Below the pieces are notes generated by a model. It did no database searches. It was given only the letters and a program-made list of their open reading frames with translations, and was not told where the DNA came from. Made by a program: the position numbers and the translations under genes. This document shows positions 59,643-64,000 of a stretch of 64,000 nucleotides of DNA, piece after piece. Each line of letters opens with the position of its first letter. Within the stretch, counting starts at the first letter, position 1. Origin of the DNA: Anaerolineae bacterium (GTDB lineage: Bacteria; Chloroflexota; Anaerolineae; 4572-78; J111); NCBI GenBank assembly GCA_023382535.1, contig JAHDWA010000001.1, positions 310,001 to 374,000 of the forward strand, in the 5' to 3' direction.

Positions 59643-59720
59643 GAGATGTCACCTCCCGTCAAGAAATGAGCGATACTTGGCAAGGTATCGCTCAAGATAG
59701 AATAGGCGCGGAAAGATGGG

Positions 59721-59930
59721 CTAGGATAAGCGCTGTAACTGGCGATAGGTTTTCCGCGTTGTCTTCTTCACTTTTTCCCCCAGTTCTGGGTTGGCATAGG
59801 CTTTGGGCGAACGCTCAAACGTAGCCTGACACAGGGGACAACAGAGAAAGTAAGCCACGCCTTCATACTCAAGGGTGACATAAGCTCTACCACGGGTCAT
59901 GCGTTTGCCACAAACAGGATCTTTTAACAT
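59721..59930 (-). CDS. YHS-domain protein
   Basis: A 69-residue protein consisting of one YHS-type domain: DPVCGKRM at the start, a YEGVAYFLC strand, CCPLC, and a FERSPKAY helix, then a Lys/Arg-rich tail. YHS domains occur in or beside heavy-metal transporters, where the cysteines may bind metal. GGAGG lies before the ATG. Its neighbour is the Met-rich exported protein, which supports a metal-handling context. Confidence 0.85.
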   Translation of the reverse strand: MLKDPVCGKRMTRGRAYVTLEYEGVAYFLCCPLCQATFERSPKAYANPELGEKVKKTTRKTYRQLQRLS

Positions 59931-60077
59931 TGGGCCTCCATATTATTGGGTTATAATCTTCTCTTCAAAGATATAACAGTTCGACATAAGTCTAAAGAGC
60001 CATGTGGCCTGGTTCAGAGGGGGCGATTTGGCGGGGTTCTCTGGATAAATTTGTTTCCATTACTCTGGGCAACCTGC

Positions 60078-60665
60078 TCACTTACTGGCCTGGCCGATGG
60101 CCGCCCACTCCCCCCACTGCCGCCACTTCGCCACTCGCAAACCGGCCGCTTCCAGGCCGGCGCGGAACTCTCGACCGGTAAACTGGGTAGCCTGGGGATG
60201 GTCGAACAGGGCGCGCATCGGCCAGGCGGAGATGAAGCCTTTGAGCAGGTCTTCGAAGTAAAACGTGCCCTTTGGCTTGAGCACCCGGGCGATTTCTCGA
60301 AGCGCCTGCGGCCAATTGGGCACGTGATGCAGGATGCCGTACTCCACGACGGCGTCGAAAGCGGCGTCAGGCGCATCAATGGCCGCGGCGTCGCCGACAA
60401 AGACCCGGACGCGATCCCCAAATTGGGCCACCCGTTCTTGAGCCAGGGCAACCATGCGCGGGTCGAGGTCAAAGCCTGTGACATGCGCCGCGCCGAGCGA
60501 CAGCAGAATCTCGATGCCCATCCCGCGCCCACAGCCCACTTCCAGCACGCGCTGTCCGGCGAGCGCCCCGCGCGGGCCGATCAACAGCGGCGTTTCCAGC
60601 CACACTTGCGACGCGGCGCGAACCGGGTTGTTTATCAAAGTAAATTCAAGGGCGTTGAGTTTCAT
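60078..60665 (-). CDS. Class I SAM-dependent methyltransferase
   Basis: A 195-residue Rossmann-fold methyltransferase with motif I VLEVGCGRGMG (about 40-50), an acidic residue after strand 2 (GFDLDPRM), and the post-motif regions VVEYGILHHV and LKPKGTFYFED. The substrate cannot be told. It may form a unit with the small membrane protein gene upstream at 60678. The start was placed at the ATG at 60665; a TTG at 60668 is possible. Confidence 0.8.
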   Translation of the reverse strand: MKLNALEFTLINNPVRAASQVWLETPLLIGPRGALAGQRVLEVGCGRGMGIEILLSLGAAHVTGFDLDPRMVALAQERVAQFGDRVRVFVGDAAAIDAPDAAFDAVVEYGILHHVPNWPQALREIARVLKPKGTFYFEDLLKGFISAWPMRALFDHPQATQFTGREFRAGLEAAGLRVAKWRQWGEWAAIGQASK

Positions 60666-60677
60666 CAAATGGACCGA

Positions 60678-61211
60678 TCAGCGCGGCGGCCACGTGCCGA
60701 TCACGTCTTCAAGTTGTGTCGCATCGCCGCCAGAGATGCGCCAGCCGCGTGGGGTTTTGAGTAGGGCCAGGTCTTGGGTGGCTTTGGCTCCGAAGATAAC
60801 TTGACCATTGCGCAGGACGCTGAAGTGCAGGCGGTAAGTTACTTTGGCCAGATTGGCCTCTTCGTGGACTTCGACCGTCTGGATATCAAATGAATGGAAC
60901 TGCACCGAGTCATTGCCGGTCAGTCCAGCCACGAAGTCCTTGTAAGCCTGTTGGGTCTGGGTCAGGCCGGCGGCCTGAGCGCCCTCTACGACTGTGGCAA
61001 AGTAGTCGTCGAGCGCGTTGGCGCTGCGCCGGTTCAGACCCGCGAGCGTGGCTGTCTGGACTTCTTCTACCAGGCCGCGAACAGCCTGTTCCTCGCCGCC
61101 CCCGAAGAGCCAGGTCAGACCAAGAACCAAAGCGGTGAGGACAAGCAGGCCCAAGATTAGAGCGATAATTAGAGCGGCGAGTACGCCAAAGCTACCGATT
61201 ACATTTTTCAT
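60678..61211 (-). CDS. Membrane-anchored protein with SnoaL/NTF2-like domain
   Basis: A 177-residue protein with one N-terminal membrane segment (about 10-36) and an alpha+beta domain (about 42-172) whose helix-then-sheet order suggests a SnoaL/NTF2-like fold (VTYRLHF, then LLKTPRGWRISGGDA). No catalytic residues can be assigned. AAGGTGG precedes the ATG. Function unknown. Confidence 0.6.
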   Translation of the reverse strand: MKNVIGSFGVLAALIIALILGLLVLTALVLGLTWLFGGGEEQAVRGLVEEVQTATLAGLNRRSANALDDYFATVVEGAQAAGLTQTQQAYKDFVAGLTGNDSVQFHSFDIQTVEVHEEANLAKVTYRLHFSVLRNGQVIFGAKATQDLALLKTPRGWRISGGDATQLEDVIGTWPPR

Positions 61212-61244
61212 GAGAAACCACCTTTACCGTCCAATTTACTTGCC

Positions 61245-61907
61245 CTATACACCCGTTTGTTCACCCGCCGGTATCGACCGCAGGCGCGGGAAGAAAGCCG
61301 GCGTATTGGCGGCGTAGCGGGCATAGGCTTCGCCAAACTCGGTCAGGGCCTCTCGCTCCTCGCGCCGTGCCAGCCGGATGTACATCACCACCAGGATGGG
61401 GAACATCACCAGGGTCAGTAAAGTCGGCCACTGGAATAGAAAGCCGAGCATAATCAGGCTAAAGCCGACGTACTGCGGGTGACGTAAATAGGCGTACAGG
61501 CCGGTGGTGGCCAATTGATGTTCGCGCTGGGCTTTGTACAGCACGTCCCAGGCCGCGCCCAGGATGATAAAGCCTCCGGCGATAAGCAGATTGCTCAGCA
61601 GGTGTAGAGGGCTGAAGTGCGGGTCGCCTTGCCAGCCCAGCAGGGTTTGCCACAAGTGACCGCTGTTGTGCGAGAGCAGGTCAAGCCCTGGATAGCGGCT
61701 GGCTAGCCAGCCGGAGAGCAAGTAGATGGTCAAGGGAAAGCCGTACATCTCGGTGAACAGGGCCACCAGGAAGGCTGAGAACGCGCCAAAGGAACGCCAG
61801 TCACGGGCGGTGCGTGGTTTGGTGAAGCTGAAAGCAAAGATGATAAACACCGCCGCATTGATAATCACCAGCGGCCAGAGGCCGTAGGCTGACATTTCTG
61901 AGTTCAT
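61245..61907 (-). CDS. Isoprenylcysteine carboxyl methyltransferase-like membrane protein
   Basis: A 220-residue membrane protein with five to six segments. The C-terminal signature RHPQYVGFSLIMLG followed by the ARREER and FGEAYARY region is typical of the ICMT/phospholipid-methyltransferase family. Bacterial members often sit next to DUF2933 proteins in metal-resistance regions, as here. The substrate is unknown. The start overlaps the end of the DUF2933 gene by four bases (coupled). Confidence 0.8.
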   Translation of the reverse strand: MNSEMSAYGLWPLVIINAAVFIIFAFSFTKPRTARDWRSFGAFSAFLVALFTEMYGFPLTIYLLSGWLASRYPGLDLLSHNSGHLWQTLLGWQGDPHFSPLHLLSNLLIAGGFIILGAAWDVLYKAQREHQLATTGLYAYLRHPQYVGFSLIMLGFLFQWPTLLTLVMFPILVVMYIRLARREEREALTEFGEAYARYAANTPAFFPRLRSIPAGEQTGV

Positions 61908-62227
61908 CTTTGCCCTCCTGCCAGGTTCTGCCCTGGCGTCCCGGTGTGTCCGCTGTGCTCAGCATGTCCCTCATGCCCGCCCGCAGTCAGGCGTTGCCCT
62001 GGCGACCCAGTATCGTCGCCATTCCCGCCATGTCCCCCGTGGCCGCCGTGCATAAACAGGTGCAATAAGGGGCACAGGAGCAGCAGCGCCCAGGGCAGGA
62101 AGCCGAAGACGTGGGCCGTATGCTCGGTCACCAGGTAGAAGGCGGCGATGGCCAGGAAGGCCATTAAGACCAGGCCGGTCCGTGACCGCAGCCAACCACT
62201 AAAGCTAAATTTTCGTTCAGTCTCCAT
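61904..62227 (-). CDS. DUF2933 family membrane protein
   Basis: A 107-residue protein. The N-terminal half has one or two membrane segments (about 17-58) and ends in the DUF2933 hallmark LLLLCPLLHLFMHGGHGGH. The C-terminal half is a Gly/His-rich tail of the type that could bind metal. DUF2933 proteins occur with ICMT-like genes in metal-resistance loci. GGAGG precedes the ATG region. Confidence 0.8.
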   Translation of the reverse strand: METERKFSFSGWLRSRTGLVLMAFLAIAAFYLVTEHTAHVFGFLPWALLLLCPLLHLFMHGGHGGHGGNGDDTGSPGQRLTAGGHEGHAEHSGHTGTPGQNLAGGQR

Positions 62228-62410
62228 AAGGTTCCTCCAAAATTAGTTACTCTTTTACGCCGTCGTTGCGAGCAGTGACTACAGGTTTAGCCACTGTAGC
62301 GCGGCATAGGCACTTGGCCAAGCGACCATATAGATGGTCTTTATTCATCTCGACATATTACATCCGCAAATAGATGCTTGACGATTTCCTCTGGTTTACT
62401 AAGGAACGAC

Positions 62411-63139
62411 CTACTTGCGGGCGTACACCTCCGCAGCCAATACATGGGGGTTTTTCGTCCGTGCGTTACGGAGAGTACGCAGTAGCCGTACTTCACCGAA
62501 GCCAACGGCTCGAAACTCAGCCAGGAAAGCGCCGCCTTCCTTAGCGCCGGCAATTCAGGCAAACCAATTGGTTTCATCGGCCTGGGTCTCCAGGGGGAGT
62601 GGTTCGCGCAGAATAAGCTCCGCCGCATAGACCACCCCACCCGGCCGCACCACTCGGGCCAGTTCCCGGAAGATGTGGCCTCGCGCCGGGTTCAGGTTAA
62701 AGATACCATTGACCAGAGCCACCTCAATCGAGGCGTGGTCAAGGCAGAGGTTTGCGGCCTCGGCCTGGTGGAATTCCACGTTATTAATACCCGCTTCTGT
62801 AGCTGCTTGCCTGGCACGACGTAGCATAGCCTCACTGAAATCTACCCCGATAACCTTCCCTATTGGACCAACCCGCCGGGCGGCGATCAAGGAGTCGAGG
62901 CCAGCCCCACACCCCAGGTCGAGCACCGTCGCGCCCGGCGGAATGTTGGCAAAGACGGCCACGTTAGAGACGCCGGCAAAGGTGTCGACCGCAGCCGCGG
63001 GAATACCGGCCAAAATATCCGGCCAGTACCCCAGGCTTTCGGCAAATTGCCGGCCCAGTGGGAAGGGATGCCTGACGTGCGGGTTTTTCGCTGCCGCCGA
63101 GTAAGCCTGTCGTACCCCCTCACGGATATCTGCATTCAT
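62411..63139 (-). CDS. ArsM-like SAM methyltransferase with in-frame TGA (candidate selenoprotein)
   Basis: A methyltransferase with motif I VLDLGCGAGLD (about 72-82) and VDFSEAML. The frame meets TGA at 62557-62555 (codon 195), directly after NWFA. It then continues open for 47 more codons to TAG at 62413-62411, giving IAGAKEGG, FLAEF, VGFGEVRLLR and AAEVYARK. This is the C-terminal sequence expected of such enzymes, where relatives as I recall carry Cys at the TGA position (WFxC-I-G). A hairpin with 7-bp stem and loop CGGCG (62541-62523) starts 13 bases after the TGA, within bacterial SECIS distance. The alternative is a nonsense mutation giving a 194-residue protein (62555-63139). Confidence 0.65.
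62523..62541 (-). promoter_or_regulatory. Candidate SECIS-like hairpin
   Basis: On the minus strand, AGGAAGG-CGGCG-CTTTCCT folds into a 7-bp stem (one G-U pair) with a 5-base loop containing GG. The loop begins 20 bases after the TGA at 62557-62555, in the range known for bacterial SECIS elements. Confidence 0.5.
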
Positions 63140-63385
63140 CGCCTCTTCCTTTCAAGATGAAAACCATAGTCGGGAAATCCAGAATCAATCCTGGACCCCA
63201 GGCCTGCTGCTTAGGTGCGTAACGTAAGTTATTATATTCTCATCATACCAGCAATATTTAGCGGAGGGGAGCGCCGTTCAGCCTGTTATGACCCGCGCAA
63301 AATGGCGCATGTCCGCTATTATAGATTCAGCCCGTAAAACCCAATCCTTCAGGTTTGGGATATAAGGGCTTCTCCTCGCTTTAGC
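63140..63385. other. Intergenic region without a recognisable gene
   Basis: I see nothing firm between the methyltransferase start and the RNA promoter. The ATG at 63139 has AAAGGAAGAGGCG upstream, and AT-rich sequence near 63225-63265 may hold its promoter. Confidence 0.5.
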
Positions 63386-63414
63386 TTGCTCATACAGAAC
63401 ATTTGTGCTATCAT
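63386..63414 (+). promoter_or_regulatory. Promoter of the candidate structured RNA
   Basis: TTGCTC (63386-63391), a 17-bp spacer and TATCAT (63409-63414) make a good sigma70-type promoter; the start would be near 63421. Confidence 0.55.
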
Positions 63415-63420
63415 GGGTTT

Positions 63421-63580
63421 TATCGTGGGAGCCACGAAAATTAACGCTGCTGGACACTGCCCGTCAGACGGGCGTGTGAGACCTGGGGGGATAAGCGGTT
63501 GGAGTTCGACCTCTGTAAATCCCCCTGGGCAGTCTGGTCGAAGGCAGAAACCCAACCGCTTTTAGCGGTGGGTAGCTCAC
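63421..63580 (+). ncRNA. Candidate structured RNA, possibly 6S-like
   Basis: About 160 bases without coding potential but rich in pairing: hairpins TCGTGG-GAG-CCACGA and GCCCGT-CAG-ACGGGC, a long-range AAGCGGTTGG/CCAACCGCTT stem, GGGGGAT/ATCCCCC, and 5' GTGGG..CCAC with 3' GGTG..GCTCAC that can close the ends. A promoter lies just upstream. Size, a long irregular rod-like fold and the GCGGTTGG word recall 6S RNA, but I cannot confirm this. The sequence also overlaps the terminator of the minus-strand gene at 63577. Confidence 0.4.
63547..63572 (-). terminator. Terminator of the TolB-like gene
   Basis: On the minus strand CCCACCGCT-AAA-AGCGGTTGGG (one bulged base) is followed by TTTC, starting five bases after the stop codon of the 63577 gene. 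The same bases belong to the candidate plus-strand RNA. Confidence 0.55.
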
Positions 63581-64000
63581 TTAATCCAGTTTAGCATCCG
63601 CTCATTGACGCCCCGATATTGCAAACCAAGCAGGGCTTGCATCTCCGGGGAAAAGAGGGGGCGCTGGCTACTGCCGTCGGCATTCATCACCCAAATTTCC
63701 CAACGCCCACCGCGGTCGGTGACAAAGGCGATCTGGGAACCATCGGAGGACCAGGCCGGGGCGGCGCTGTTGTATTGGGGGTCGGCCAGGAGGGGAGGCT
63801 TCGTCAGTCGCTGGCGCGTGCCGGTGACTAAGTCCAGAGTGTAGACTTCCCAATGGTCGTGCTGTTTGTAGGTCACGGTCAGCTTTTTGCCATCGAGGGA
63901 GAACACCGGGCCGGTATCGCGCAGATCGGTCGTGATCGGCCAGAGCTGGCCACTGGTCACATCGAGTTGCACCAATCCCTTGTCGCCATCGTAGATGACG
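63577..64000 (-). CDS. TolB-like beta-propeller protein (partial, C-terminal end)
   Basis: The frame is open to the right edge, so only about the last 140 residues are seen. They contain PD40/TolB-like propeller blades: PVFSLDGKKLTVTY, a WEVYTLDL strand, then APAWSSDGSQIAFVTDRGG and WEIWVMNADGS. Proteins of this type are often extracytoplasmic and bind peptides or glycans. The start and any signal peptide lie outside the window. Confidence 0.8.
   Translation of the reverse strand, partial: VIYDGDKGLVQLDVTSGQLWPITTDLRDTGPVFSLDGKKLTVTYKQHDHWEVYTLDLVTGTRQRLTKPPLLADPQYNSAAPAWSSDGSQIAFVTDRGGRWEIWVMNADGSSQRPLFSPEMQALLGLQYRGVNERMLNWIK

Noticed and set aside
62341..62640. A separate small gene downstream of the methyltransferase
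   Set aside because: It is in another frame over the read-through part of the methyltransferase, whose own frame gives a better, family-like sequence.
63421..63580. Riboswitch with terminator/antiterminator
   Set aside because: Competing stems exist, but no plus-strand gene follows; the next gene is convergent. A free-standing RNA or coincidental terminator overlap is more likely.

Overview
The window looks like chromosomal DNA of a Chloroflexota bacterium, most likely of the Anaerolineae/Caldilineae kind. This rests on protein families and style: exported proteins with Pro/Thr-rich linkers, DUF2270, DUF3105, DUF2752 and DUF2933 proteins, truncated BlaR1-like peptidases, moderately high GC, frequent TTG/GTG starts and short intergenic heptanucleotide repeats. 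No rRNA or tRNA gene, CRISPR array or complete insertion sequence was seen.

1-27 kb is an envelope and redox region: a DUF2085 protein, lipoproteins, an OmpR-type response regulator, exported DsbA- and TlpA-like thioredoxin proteins, a BlaI repressor with a BlaR1-like peptidase, and an operon of sortase, TlpA and DUF3105 genes. It continues with an SPFH operon (a CDF-HflK fusion, a metallophosphoesterase, HflC, HflK, a parvulin) and a long operon (sortase remnant, YtkA-like, DsbA-DUF3105 fusion, L,D-transpeptidase, TlpA, Lgt, LysM/M23 peptidase). A CDF metal exporter, a second BlaR1-like peptidase and a histidine kinase with a Met-rich sensor loop follow. Seven promoter regions here carry versions of one 17-bp dyad (TCTTAC-N5-GTAAGA), five of them on the -10 box behind a TTGACA -35. 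This suggests a BlaI regulon.

27-58 kb is about 30 kb transcribed in one direction (minus strand) and reads as a complete cytoplasmic sulfur-oxidation island. In transcription order it holds a NarX/NarL-like two-component pair, tusA, dsrE2-like, dsrE-like, shdrC1, shdrB1, shdrA, hyp, a fused HdrC-HdrB protein, etfB, etfA and a membrane ETF:quinone oxidoreductase. Next come small unknown proteins, two lipoate-binding LbpA proteins, a lipoate ligase, more unknowns, a third GcvH-like carrier, a second ligase, lipS2, lipS1, a third ligase, a FabL-like reductase, soeBC (fused) and soeA. Inferred pathway: TusA/DsrE deliver sulfane sulfur, sHdr with lipoylated LbpA oxidises it to sulfite, Soe oxidises sulfite to sulfate, and electrons reach menaquinone through Etf/EMO and Soe. 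Many gene junctions carry palindromic short-repeat elements of different families.

58-64 kb is a metal/methylation accessory region: DUF302, an exported Met-rich PepSY-like protein, a YHS protein, two methyltransferases, an isoprenylcysteine-methyltransferase-like protein, DUF2933, a candidate structured RNA and the end of a TolB-like propeller protein. The Met-rich protein shares a 39-bp activator-like box with the Met-rich kinase at 25.8 kb. One methyltransferase has an in-frame TGA followed by a SECIS-like hairpin and 48 further conserved-looking codons, so it may be a selenoprotein.
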